NCBI GenBank assembly: GCA_900312665.1
Contig: ONZQ02000010.1
Location: 620,001-684,000 of the forward strand
DNA length: 64,000 bases
Direction of reading: 5' to 3'
Source: Cephalotrichum gorgonifer
Taxonomy: Eukaryota; Ascomycota; Sordariomycetes; Microascales; Microascaceae
Shown: positions 53,648 through 64,000 of the stretch, piece after piece
Layout: every line of letters starts with the position of its first letter
How positions within the stretch are numbered: the stretch's first letter is position 1
Notes under the pieces: generated by a model
Database searches by the model: none
What the model saw: only the letters and a program-made list of their open reading frames with translations
Told to the model about the DNA's origin: nothing
Position numbers and translations under genes: made by a program

Positions 53648-55281
53648 GGTATGATGTTCTGGCGGGTCGAGTTGGAGGGTAGGTATGAATCCTGGAGGCG
53701 AGGGGGATTGAAAAGCATAGTACGAGTAAACGTTATGGCAAGGTTGGTGCAAGCTCGGGTTTTTTTTTTGGTAGTATAGAATGTAACGATTGACACTAAG
53801 TAGCACGTACAATAACTAATACCTATATATTAAACTGATCTGCATGTTCATTCAAATCTCTTTGAAACCCAGCCTTCATGATATTTGTGAAGTGAGGTTG
53901 TAGGAAACACGTCAAAATATACGGAACCATTACATTAGCTATTTTGGGCTTTTGTATAACGTTGGTGGTCATCTAGAAGAAGTAGAAATGCGGTTGGTCT
54001 TACAAAATATCCCACAGACAGCGAAATGTGAGTTATCTAACCTTCTTTCTCTCTCCTAGTATGCCATATTCCCTTTAGTTCCTATGAGCACATTACGGAG
54101 CCGATAGATAACATGAACTACGAGAGGTGGGTGAAAAAAAAATCTGTACCCCCCTCGCGAAGTGGTCTAAATGACAAGATTGCCCATAGACACACCAGGT
54201 CTCTGCATAGTCCGTGAAATCTGAAATAGAGGCGCTCACCGATCCAAAATCACATGTCTCCAAGGACAACTTGACCGAGCAGGAGCAGTATAAGGTGCTC
54301 TCAGCCTGGTTTGTTTTCCTGTGACTATTTTGCCTAGAGCTGAAATTTGTGCGCCGGGTCGCCTATACGGACTTGTAGACTTCCCTTCGTATCTGTTGGA
54401 TGGCTTTCGCTCAGGCCGAGTCCACCCTCTCCTTTAACCTCGTGACTTCCACCATAGTGGACTTGCCATTCCCTTTCGTGTCAGCATTCCTGTATGGCTG
54501 AGATTAGAATTTCGCCCGACATTGCTATGACCCCTTTGAAGTTTCTGGCGATCGACCGGCTCTCGTCCCATTTTGGTATCTGTCGCTCGTAAGCATCACG
54601 TTTGTGGCTGGCTTACTGCCTATCACTTTCCCCTTTCGTCGCGAGGAACTGTAAAGTTCTAGTGATGCATTGATGCCCCGCCACGCATGTCAGAGGGGAA
54701 AACTTCCAACGGTTTGTAATATTACTCGTCCAGCCCCCCTGTGGCGTCCGGGAAGACCGTTGAACCGTTAGGCAGGCCTACACCGACGGACTGTTATCCT
54801 TGTCGCGCGTGTGTTGTCCCAACGTCAAAACGGCGATCTTAGCCATTTCATACATGGAACCTCAATCTCCACCAGGCTATATCACATTTCTTTCTGCATC
54901 TGTGTTTGCTGTGCAGGTTCAGCTTCACTACTCACATGCATGACAAGGCAATTGCTATTTCCCGGTCTAGGATTGGCCCGTTCCTCACCGGATCCTGCGG
55001 CTCTCTTCGTTTCCTGGCTCAGGTCTGGAATGTTGCGGCATCACGGAGCATGTTGGCATTGTTGAGTGCGGCCGACTGGGCGATAATCGCGCACAGCAAA
55101 CTAAGAGGTGATTTTGGTCAATATAGTTTATAGTAGAAGGAGTCGACCCCTCTCCTAACTATATAAACCTCGTCTTTCCCTCGTCATTTCCGTCGTCCTC
55201 TCGCCTAGACTCAGTCTTGCTTGAGTACTATCTTCTTATCATCAACCAGGCGTGATATTTGATATTCTCATACTACCGATC
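53648..55281. other. Long intergenic region
   Basis: About 1.6 kb. No gene, RNA or repeat that I can support; the ORFs at 54811-55133 overlap in two frames without domains. The right end holds the TATA box of the next gene. Confidence 0.35.
55160..55167 (+). promoter_or_regulatory. TATA box of the DUF6923-like gene
   Basis: TATATAAA 122 bp upstream of the chosen ATG at 55282, with a CT-rich stretch following it; typical spacing for a fungal secreted-protein gene. Confidence 0.5.
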
Positions 55282-56193
55282 ATGGCACCGCCCTATGCCC
55301 TACTGCTTCTTGTCGCAGCTCCTTTCGTTCTAGGCAGAGCTCTGCTGGACCTGCACCTCCCTGTCGCGGTATACCCTGAGAAACCATATCCTGAGAGCCC
55401 ATACCCCGAAGACCCCTACCCTGAGCCTACCTCTACCACCCCTGGTCCCACGAGCACGCCCACCCCTGATCCCCCAGAGCTCACCTGCGACAAATACGGC
55501 TACCTGATCCAATTCGCCGAGCTCATCCGCGTCAACCTCGCCACAGGAACCTACGAGACTGTACGGAACGGCCTCGGCGACAACTCGGCTATCAACGCCC
55601 TCGGGTATAACCCGCTCGACAACTACCTCTACGGGTACCAAAGGAGCACACAAGAGATCATCCGGATTGCTTCAGACGGGTCCTCTAGCATCATTACGAC
55701 TATTCCAAACGGCGCTGCTTATATCCTTGGCGACTTTGACGCCGATGGGTATTACTGGGTTGCCACGCAGACAGGCGCTGCCTGGCATAAGATTGATCTA
55801 ATTCCTGGTTCAGCGACATATGGAGAGGTAGTCGAGAGCGGGACTACCCCGTCCCCTGGCAACACGATAGACACCATATCCGACTGGGTTTATGTGCCTA
55901 TCGCTGGCGACTATTTGTGGTCTCTCGGTGCCAACACGGGCAGTGGCGCGTCGCTTATTCGCTGGGGATTCGACACCCGCGAGTGGGAGATTCTGGCCAG
56001 CTATCCTAATGTCGATAGCGTATTTGGCGCGCTATACGGGATTAACAATGGGACCATCTACGCATCCTCCAACTCGAATGGCCGCATCTGGGCGTTCGAT
56101 ACGGTGGGCAGCGTGGAGCCGTACGTCGCTTCTCAGGGGCCCCCTTCGTCCTCCAACGATGGTGCCCGCTGCGTCGCGAACCTTGAGGTCTAG
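55282..56193 (+). CDS. Secreted DUF6923-like beta-propeller protein with Pro-Tyr repeats
   Basis: 303 aa from Met 55282 (MAPPYALLLLVAAPFVLGRA, a good signal peptide; the upstream in-frame Met at 55252 would spoil it). Residues ~35-60 contain four P-Y-P-E repeats (YPEKPYPESPYPEDPYPEP), then a Thr/Pro linker. The remainder is a repeated beta-strand pattern: LIQFAELIRVNLATGTYETV, INALGYNPLDNYLYGY, YILGDFDADGYYWVAT, FGALYGINNGTIYASSN. This resembles the fungal DUF6923 domain of cell-wall or secreted proteins, probably a beta-propeller-like fold. Function unknown. It sits between the MFS transporter and the PKS; nothing links it to polyketide synthesis. Confidence 0.75.
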   Translation: MAPPYALLLLVAAPFVLGRALLDLHLPVAVYPEKPYPESPYPEDPYPEPTSTTPGPTSTPTPDPPELTCDKYGYLIQFAELIRVNLATGTYETVRNGLGDNSAINALGYNPLDNYLYGYQRSTQEIIRIASDGSSSIITTIPNGAAYILGDFDADGYYWVATQTGAAWHKIDLIPGSATYGEVVESGTTPSPGNTIDTISDWVYVPIAGDYLWSLGANTGSGASLIRWGFDTREWEILASYPNVDSVFGALYGINNGTIYASSNSNGRIWAFDTVGSVEPYVASQGPPSSSNDGARCVANLEV

Positions 56194-56562
56194 AACTAGA
56201 TATTTACCAGGGCCTTGCTTATTGCCATATGGATGAACTTTTGTGGTGGTGAGCATAGGAAGCCATCCGGGGATGAAATCTAGCTATGGGGGAAATCGAT
56301 TCAGTGGCAGAGAGGAGGTCCGAGTGTGTTTTACTATTTGCCTCCTCTAAGGACACCAATTGGAATTACGGTAAAAAAAGCAATCAGGTATGAAGTATCA
56401 GGAACACTGGTAACATTCAGAATAGACCAGCAAGTTGGTTGTATATTACCGGAGCCAGTTTCGCTGAATGTAAAAGACATATATTTTTACATGTACTATG
56501 TAAATACAAACACGTGGGGAACTTTAGGTAAAAGCAACCATCAGCCATTTTCTCACCCGGAC
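56194..56562. other. Short convergent intergenic region
   Basis: 369 bp between the DUF6923-like gene and the 3' end of the PKS. AT-rich from about 56340; probably shared terminator region. No distinct terminator motif identified. Confidence 0.35.
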
Positions 56563-59500
56563 TTAGTCCTCAAACTCAATCAACTCCTTCACCACCCTCG
56601 CCGCCCTCTCCAGACACTCCAAAAGCGCCCCAATCTTCTCCTTCCTCATCACAATAGCAAACATGGCCTTGTCAGACTCTATGAGGTACTGAAGCCACAC
56701 AGAATCCGGGTGTCGCAGAATAAACCCAAACTCGCCGCCGCCCGCTCCGCCGATGTCCGTGGACCCAGTCATGACCCAATGGGGCCGCACGCTCTGGTAC
56801 ACTGGGTCGCTGTAGATCTCGGGCGCATCCTCTCCCTCCCGCAACTGCGTCTCCAGCGCGACCAGTGTGCGCTCGTACCCCTTGTTGTGCTGTGCCCTGA
56901 GAATATTCGGCCCATGACTCCTCGCTGCATCAACCAGCAGTGCCCTCTTCTCCCGGGCGCCGACGGTGTCCTCGTCGACGACGTTACAGAAGCTTTGCAT
57001 CTCGGCTGTGTATGTCTGGATGATGTCTATGCGCCCCTTGTGGTAGTGACCCATCGAGATGGCGGACCAGCAGGGGTAGTTCTTTCCCAGGTAGTACTTG
57101 GAGGCTAGCTGGACCATCGTCTCGTAGATGCCCTTTGAGGGAAGGCGCCGGGCTTGGAAGTAATCTTGGCCGAATAGCGTGCACGTCCACGTGGTGAAGC
57201 CGACTATCGAGGTTTCTTGGAGGTAGCGAGCTCGGATGTGTGCTACGCGGTCTTCTATCGCCGGGGACGTGTGGAAAGTGTACTCCTCCACCTGAACGTC
57301 CGCTTCTCCAGTTGATTCTCCGTTCGTAAGCGTGCCATTCGTATGTGGGCGCTGATAACTCTCAATAGCTTCGGTACGAGCGTCGTACAGCTCGCGAATA
57401 GTCATCCCGTCAATCATGCTGTGCTCCATATGCGAGCCGGATACTCCGTTTGAACAGACAATTAGCTTCAGGCCCTTGTCAAACCACCGGTTGAAGCCGT
57501 CGTTGAGCAACATGCGCTCCATCCTCTCCTCGGTGTTGGTTGGCGAGCCGTCATCTAGGCAGACGAGGAACGCGGCACCCTCTACCATGTCGAGATACTT
57601 CTTGTTGTCCGGGTGTAAGTCCAGGGCCGCTTGCCGCATCTTCAAGGAGTCTAAAGTTAGCTGCTGCTGTTCCACGACTGAGTAAAGAGTGATATTTGGA
57701 GTAGCTTGAACTTACTTTGGCCCACGAGTTTCGGTCATCGGCCGTCAGGATTCCTACCCAGGAGTGGTCGTCCTGGACCTTATCGATGATATTCTGGAAC
57801 GTAGCCTGGAGCTTGGGAAACGCGATAGCACCTCCGAATTCATCCACAAGGTTCACCCTGAACAAATGGCCCCGCCTAAGCACAGCGATGTAATCCTCCG
57901 ACGGCATCTTCCTCATCTTATCAACGCCAACAACCGGCTCCCTGAATGCGTTGAAGAGCCACCCGTGCTGGTACATACACTGCGGGCGGCCCCCAATAAC
58001 AGTCGGCTCCAGCTTACCGGCCTCCAGCTTATGCTTGAACTCGAGTGCCGACAGCGAGACAATCGTAGCTCTCTCCGCCTGTGAGTGAGGGAATTTGCTA
58101 AAGGCGTCAGTACCGGCGAAGCTACTCCAGGGAGAGATTGGATAGTTTCGTCCCGTGTAAACCTGCTCGTTTGCCGGCTCGAAGATCCAGTTGTCGATGG
58201 TGGGGTCGTTGAAGCGGTCCATGAGCCGGGCGTGGAGCTTGCGACCGAGGCCACTAGGGGCCTTGAGCTTGTTTAGTTGCTTGATCATGTGTGAGAGGTC
58301 ATCCGGCGTCATGAGGTGTTGTACCGCCTTGAGGAAGAGGTCTAGTACTGTGTCTAGATCTAGGAGGGGCATGATTGGCAGTTCGTTGGAGGTGGAACAG
58401 CACGCGAATCCATGCTTTGGGAGGATCTGCGCAGATGACTTGTCCGATTCCTCGGCCTCCTCTCCCGTGCCGTTTGTACCAGCCCCATTGACTAGATTCC
58501 CACCGTTGGCGTTACTCTTGGCAAGCTTAGACTTCCGCGCAACACTCTGGGCGAGAACAGCAGTACCAGGGGCATCAAGGACCTCGGATGTTTGTAGCGG
58601 CGCTTCGAATTCTCGCCCGATCCAGTTCTTGATCTCAATGGCCACCAGTGAGTCAACTCCCACTTCGGCAAGCGGCATATCTGGCCTGAGGCCATCTTGC
58701 CCAATAGCTACGAGCTCGCGAATCTTGTTGGCAAGTGCTTCCTCCACCATACGGCTTGCTTCTCCTTCGTCCGCGGCGGCGGTGAATCTCTGTGCAATTG
58801 TAGCCGCTCCGCCGGACCGAGTGGCACCGCTTTCTCCGTCGGCTGAAGGTTCTCCTGACTTTGACTGGAGGATGTCGGTCATGAATCGAATGTTGTAAGT
58901 ACCATCGTTCTGTATCACGTTGGGATCAACACCTAGGACAAGCTGTACGTAGCCGTCACTACGTGCCTGCTCCCCAAGCGAATACTCTATCAACGACAGA
59001 ACCTCGGAGAACTCGACCATGACGCCGCCTTGGCGTGTGAACATCTTCCTGCGGTGGGCGCCGGTGACGTCCGCGTCGGAGCCGGTGATCAGTGCAGGCT
59101 GGATGGTGGTGAAGTGGGTCTTAGATCCCGAAGATGGCTGTTCCGCTAGTTTCTGGAGAGCGAAGCCCTCCTGGAAGGAGTTTCCTGCGTTGTAGTGTGT
59201 TTGGCCTGGGCGGGAGTCAGCAAAAATTGCAAGTGTAGGATATGAACGTAATATCTAAAGTCAGCACATACCCTTGCTGCCCAGAACGGTTGCGGCCGAG
59301 GATAGCAGGATAAAGGCGTCGAGGTTGTCGCTCGCGAAGGCGTTGTATATGTTCAGTGTGCCTTCCCGCTTGGGACGGAGTCCACCGTTAAAGAGCTCAA
59401 TGTCCATATTTTCCAAAGTTTTGTCCTACACGCGAGGTTCAGAGTTAGCGCACGGAGAACCGGAAGAGGAACTCATGAATGACAGTGGAACTGACCTTGA

Positions 59501-62500
59501 AGACCGCGGCGGACTGGATAATACCTCTCACAGGCGGTAAATTAGCAGCACACCACTCCGCCACCTCGCGCACCCGAGCTTCGTCAGTGATGTCGCATGC
59601 AGGGTTATATATCTTTGCGCCCAGTCTCTCGAGGTCTGCCTCCAACGCCGCCATGGCGTCCGAGTACCTCGTTGCGCCACTCCTTGTCAAGGTGACGATG
59701 TGCTTGGCTCCGCGCTCGGCTAGCCAGACGCAGATCTTCTCGCCGAGGGAGCCGAGACCTCCGGGGACGACGTAGGTAGCATCGGGTGGGAGTTTGAGCT
59801 CTGTGGACTTCGCTATGGTAGCTTTGACTAAAGCACCGTCATTGATTTCCAGGACCACCTTTTCGGGCGTTTGCTTCTTGGAGACAATACGGAACGCATC
59901 CTCAATCTCGCTGATGGGCATACGCTTCGCTTGTGCTATGGGCCCAATCTTACCCTGCTCAATAAGCTCCATGATTTTGTCCATTGCCTCGGCGACCACC
60001 GTGGGACGATGGCGGATTAGACGGCCCATGTCGAGCGAGGTGAAGACGGCGTTCTTCCCAGCGGGAATGGCACCACCAACGCCCTCGTCAATGTGGACAA
60101 AGGTGCCAAACTGGGCAATACAGCCCCAGCTATCCTTGAAAGTTGCGCCGCCGAGCGAGCTCACCACTACATCAACGCCCTGTCCTGCCGTCTGGCGGAG
60201 GATTCCTAGCCTGTAGTTCGATAGCTGGCTTGAATAGATGTTGCTCTCTGGAACGTCCAAGGTGTCAATGAGGAACCTGCTTCCCGTGGCGTCTCGGACC
60301 GTTGCAAATATTTCCGCGCCGAGAAGCCGTGCGATCATGACCGCGGCCTGGCCTGTTGGCTCGTCGGCAGCGTGAATCAGGACACTCTGGCCGGCAGTGA
60401 CTCTCGTGAGATTGACCAGTGCGTGGTAGGCTGTCGTCAATGGGTGTAATGAGGAAGCAATTTCGGAGAATGACAGGCTTGACGGTACTCGGCGCATCAG
60501 GTCTAGATCGGGTCCCTGGATGCGAGAGCTGCTTGCGTATGGGCTGAAGGCAGAGCCTCCGAGGCCACAAACTCTATCTCCGACCTTCCATTTGCTGTCT
60601 AGCCCGGAGCCAACGGCGGTGAGGACTCCGGACCACTCGGATACCGACGCATCATCGGCTTGGTCAATATGGCCCATGGCAATCTCCACTGCCTTGGTAT
60701 CCACACCATATGCCTTTCCTTGGATTTCGACTTCGAGAGGGCCAAGTGGCTCGTGATGCTCGTCGTCAGTGAAACGCAAGCTGCTGAGAAGACCTGGTAC
60801 CTCAATCTCCATCTTGAGGGGACGCTCCTGGTTATAAAATGTGGCAATCTCGGTCAATACCTGGTCTCCTCGCGAGGAAGCCTTCCCTCGCTGCCACCGC
60901 TGGTAGTTAACGGCGGGACGAAGTCTTGGCACGATAATCCTGCCGTCTCTGTAGTGGTACTCCAACTCGCGCTCGTGTCCCCTTTCCTCGTGGAAGCATA
61001 TCTTCACGATGCGAATCACGGCTTGGAGGATTGCCGACCAGTCAGACAGATCCTGCTTCACGACGAGCGAGACAAGCCTTAGACCCTCGTTCTCTTTCCT
61101 GATGACGCGCGTGAATCCCGTTGCCATTTCCATATCGGCTTCCGAGGCGGAGTTCAACCCGTCTGCCCGCATGCTGACCCAGAGTATGAACTTGGCTTTT
61201 AGTGCGAGGCCTTTGATGTTGGCGAAGCGTGATACAGAGAGATCCTTGAGTATTGGACAAGTTCCCTCGTCGAGGACAACATACAGAGACTTCGGGTCGA
61301 TTGGACCATCTGAAACCCCTGGAGCGCAGATGTTAACGGACCTGTTGTCGGCCGACGAAGATAGATTTTCTAGCTCGCTAGAGAGCTGGCTGGCGAAGTC
61401 TCCCAGCTTTCCGCTGGTATCCGGAATGATTTCGATTGGCAGCAGGGCCGTTGATCCAGCGGCAGGGACGCGGGCTGTGGAAACCACACAGTAATATCCG
61501 GTTGTGTGTTCCCCATCTGCATCATATATCGTCGTAGCTGGCTCCAGTTCGCTGAAGGAGCACTCAGACAACATTCGAGTCCACTCACTGGGTGAGTACC
61601 TTTCGGGGCCGTCTGCCCTACCAGCCATGACGAGCGCCCCGCCCGCCTTCAGGAGCTTTCGTGCATTTTTGAGGGCCTTTTGGAGTGACTGTCCGTTCTG
61701 TAGGACATCATGGATAATGACAGCATCATACGAATCTGTGTTGGACTGCCCAAATCCTTGCTCGAGGGGGTCACGAGCGATATCAAGAGTGTTAAATGCC
61801 ACAACCTCGGACCCCTTGATTGGCTTTGCGGCCAACGATTCCTTCAGCCCCTCAACATCCTCGGGTGACGAACCAGTCACCTCATAAGAGGTAGGGACTC
61901 GTCCGTGTGTGCTTAACGCCGCGAGGACAGCTGCGGTGAGAGAGGTTCCGCTAATTCCGCCTGTCTCAAGAACCCTGAGACCAGCCTTCTTGACAGAATA
62001 GCTTGATAAATACTCTGCAACGTGCTCCTCCAACTGTTCCTGTGTCCGAATCCCATCAGGTGGACCGGATAGGAAATCGGCGTCCACTTCCCACTCCACA
62101 TGAAGTGCGTCCTTGAACTTGTCACTCTGGTCCACTGATCCTGGAGCCTCTCCAATCAATACCGTTCTGAGATTGGACATGGAGACCAGAGGATCCACCC
62201 GGGTGTCCGTTTCGCCTTCTCGGACCACAACGATCTTGTTAGCCCCTGCCGGCGCCGATTCGACCACGACCTCGAGCCGGTGGCCCGGCTCGCTAGGCGT
62301 GTCGAGCGAGACGCTCAGCTCGCCAATAGATGTAGGCATAATGGAACCCGACTTTCCGGCTCGGGCTTGCGACTCCAGCGGGAGAAGGACGTGTGCGATG
62401 GCATCCAGAGTCGTCGGGTGGATAAGGTGCGGGCGCATGTACTTGCCGGGCATCCCGCTGCGGACGTCGGGGATCTGCACGCTCGCTACGGCCCGGCGAT

Positions 62501-64000
62501 CTCCTAATTTCAATGTCTGGATGGCTGCGAAGGTAGGGCCGTAGAGGTTGCCGTTGGCCTTTAGCTCAGCGTAGATTGTATCGTGATGGGATTCATCCGG
62601 ACACGAGTCGCGTGTCGCTTGCAGCCAAGCGCTCCTAGCAGCGGTAGCGATATCCTCTTCGCGGGACCCCTCCACGTCGTTTATCGCGGTGCCTCTCGTG
62701 GAGTTCAGGGCGATAGAACCGCGACAGTGCTCGGACGACCGCCCGTCAGCGGAAACCGCTACCACAGTGAACTCGCGCCACGCCTGAAGATCAGGGCCGC
62801 CTCCGACGAATAGGAGTTGCACTTCGACGGTGTCTGGGCTGTCAGGAATCACCAGGGCCTTAAGGAACTGTATATTCCTCAGCTTGACGTGAGATACTTG
62901 ATCCCGGCGGCTCCCCGCTGCCGACGCGTCCGCCGCTAGTTGAAGGATCCCTTCGATTGCCATGCATATGTACCCCGATCCAGGGAAGATCACGAAGTTA
63001 TCGACGACGTGGTCCCGGAGCCATGGCTGGCGGTCGACACTGAGGATCTGGCGCCATGCAGGGTTGATGGAATTCCCGGAGACCACGCGGAGGCCTAATA
63101 GATCGTGGTACGGGTTCTTGCGGAACCGGTACTCCTTGCTAAGTCTTGACTCATGCCAGTATTTGGTAGAGTGATCCCAAGAATAGCGTGGGAGATCCGT
63201 CAGGACATTCCTCGCAACTCCGGCAGACCCGAATGAGTTGGCGGCGGCGATGTCGACAGCACATCCCAGCTCAAACGCCTTCCCTGCCACAGAGAGGAAG
63301 GATTGACGAGCATCTTGGCCTCGGGATAGGGCAGAGGTGTACTGGTATTCGAAGCCGGGTAAGCGCAGTGCCTGGAGAGTTTGCGTAAGGGGGCCTTTTA
63401 GAGCGGAATGGGGACCAATCTCGATGAAGAGCGGCGAGATGGTGCCCGGACTCGCGTCCTGGCTTAGACTTCTGGAGAGGTTTTCGAGTGCTTCGCTGAA
63501 GCGCACCTGGGAGACGAGGTTCTCGACCCAGTAGCTTGTTCCGAAGCCGGAGGACTTCTCCTCCGTGGTGACAGATGAGAAGAAGCGCACATCTGTTGCG
63601 GAGAGAGTCGATCCTTGGACTGTAGGTGACGTTGGGTTAGATAGAGCCTACACACGGGGTCGACGCGGCCGTTTGAGGACCGGATGGTACTCACTGTTTC
63701 CGAGAGCGTCCTCATATCTCGGAGCTACCTCCTTCATGTGATGGCTGTGATACGCCGTGTCCACCTTTAGCAGCCTGTTGAAGACGGAGACTCCATCGAG
63801 GAGTTCATGCAGGTGCTCGACGGCTTCCCTGTCGCCCGTGATGGTTGTGCTGTTCGGGCTGTTGACGCAGGCAACGGATGCTAGTCCACGCTACAAAATC
63901 GTAGTCCGTTAGAGTCAGTGCATTCTTCTATAGAGGAAACAGGCGAATTAAGTACCTCTTGCTCTCGGTTAGCCCTCTTCAGGTATGGCTGCACCTCCGA
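56563..64000 (-). CDS. Highly reducing polyketide synthase with C-terminal carnitine-acyltransferase domain (5' end outside window; +1 frameshift in KR)
   Basis: Exons in the window: >64000-63956, 63890-63695, 63619-59496, 59425-59272, 59206-57716 and 57660-56563. Domain order is (KS outside)-AT-DH-MT-ER-KR-ACP-cAT. AT: VACVNSPNSTTITGD and AYHSHHM. DH: catalytic His in WLRDHVVDNFVIFPGSGY, Asp in HPTTLDAIAH. MT: the SAM loop reads LETGGISGT (degenerate). ER: the NADPH loop reads HAADEPTGQAA instead of HAAAGGVGQAA. KR: GGLGSLG and GQTHYNAGN. ACP: VGVDSL. The tail is a choline/carnitine acyltransferase fold with the catalytic His in HMEHSMIDG. Such HR-PKS-cAT fusions release product by transfer to an alcohol acceptor. 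Near 59160 the KR frame must jump one base (GFA to LQKLAEQ) with no GT for an intron. If real, translation ends shortly after and loses ACP and cAT. Confidence 0.9.

Noticed and set aside
1..64000. tRNA, rRNA or CRISPR features
   Set aside because: Scanned for B-box-like GGTTCGA contexts; candidates near 22470 and 23250 lack a matching acceptor stem or A box. No regular direct-repeat/spacer arrays, as expected for a fungal nuclear region. A tRNAscan/Infernal run would be decisive.

Overview
The window looks like nuclear DNA of a filamentous ascomycete (Pezizomycotina, probably Sordariomycetes). Genes carry short introns of about 50-120 bp with GTRNGT donors and, where visible, CTNAY-type branch sites. 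The gene content fits this: plant-cell-wall enzymes (AA9 LPMO, GH10 xylanase), a highly reducing PKS, an ATM1 transporter and a REB1-like Myb factor. Genes are on both strands, with long intergenic stretches that are mostly featureless. The species cannot be named from sequence alone. LAYOUT. 1-0.5 kb: 5' end of an ABC-C transporter running off the left edge (-). 2.0-3.9 kb: SET-MYND protein (+) with an in-frame TGA at a zinc-binding Cys. 4.8-6.1 kb: two-domain GFA/CENP-V protein (+). 6.7-9.0 kb: fumarylacetoacetase (+) and maleylacetoacetate isomerase (-), tail to tail, the last two steps of phenylalanine/tyrosine catabolism. 10.3-11.6 kb: SDR oxidoreductase (+). 13.8-14.5 kb: AA9 LPMO (+). 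15.3-16.6 kb: intact stand-alone Ty1/copia-type Gag gene (+). 16.9-18.0 kb: HhH-GPD DNA glycosylase (-). 19.1-19.7 kb: PNPOx-like protein (+). 21.2-22.1 kb: shikimate/quinate dehydrogenase-like protein (+). 24.0-26.2 kb: ATM1 (+). 28.6-29.9 kb: GH10 xylanase (+). 30.4-31.2 kb: formyltetrahydrofolate deformylase (-). 32 kb: small secreted protein (-). 33.3-36.4 kb: REB1/TTF1-like Myb protein (+). 36.9-43.3 kb: an island of three related Gag-derived loci, one with eight regularly spaced CCHC zinc-knuckle modules. 43.6-45.7 kb: coiled-coil protein (-). 46.5-49.7 kb: low-complexity protein in one frame broken by a single TAG (-). 51.9-53.6 kb: MFS transporter (+). 55.3-56.2 kb: secreted DUF6923-like protein (+). 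56.6-64.0 kb: HR-PKS with a C-terminal carnitine-acyltransferase domain (-), running off the right edge. MAIN OBSERVATIONS. (1) The Gag-derived island. Its repeated module is a CCHC knuckle plus a conserved extension (L-x2-Y near +6 after the last Cys, then R-C-x2-W), and I know of no named family with this form. (2) Six isolated single-base disruptions lie in otherwise well-preserved frames: four in-frame stops (TGA 3679, TAA 37679, TAG 41984, TAG at 48592-48590) and two +1 shifts (about 38045 and 59160). Two of the stops fall exactly on an otherwise invariant Cys or Tyr. Assembly error, gene decay and recoding cannot be separated without reads, RNA or peptides.
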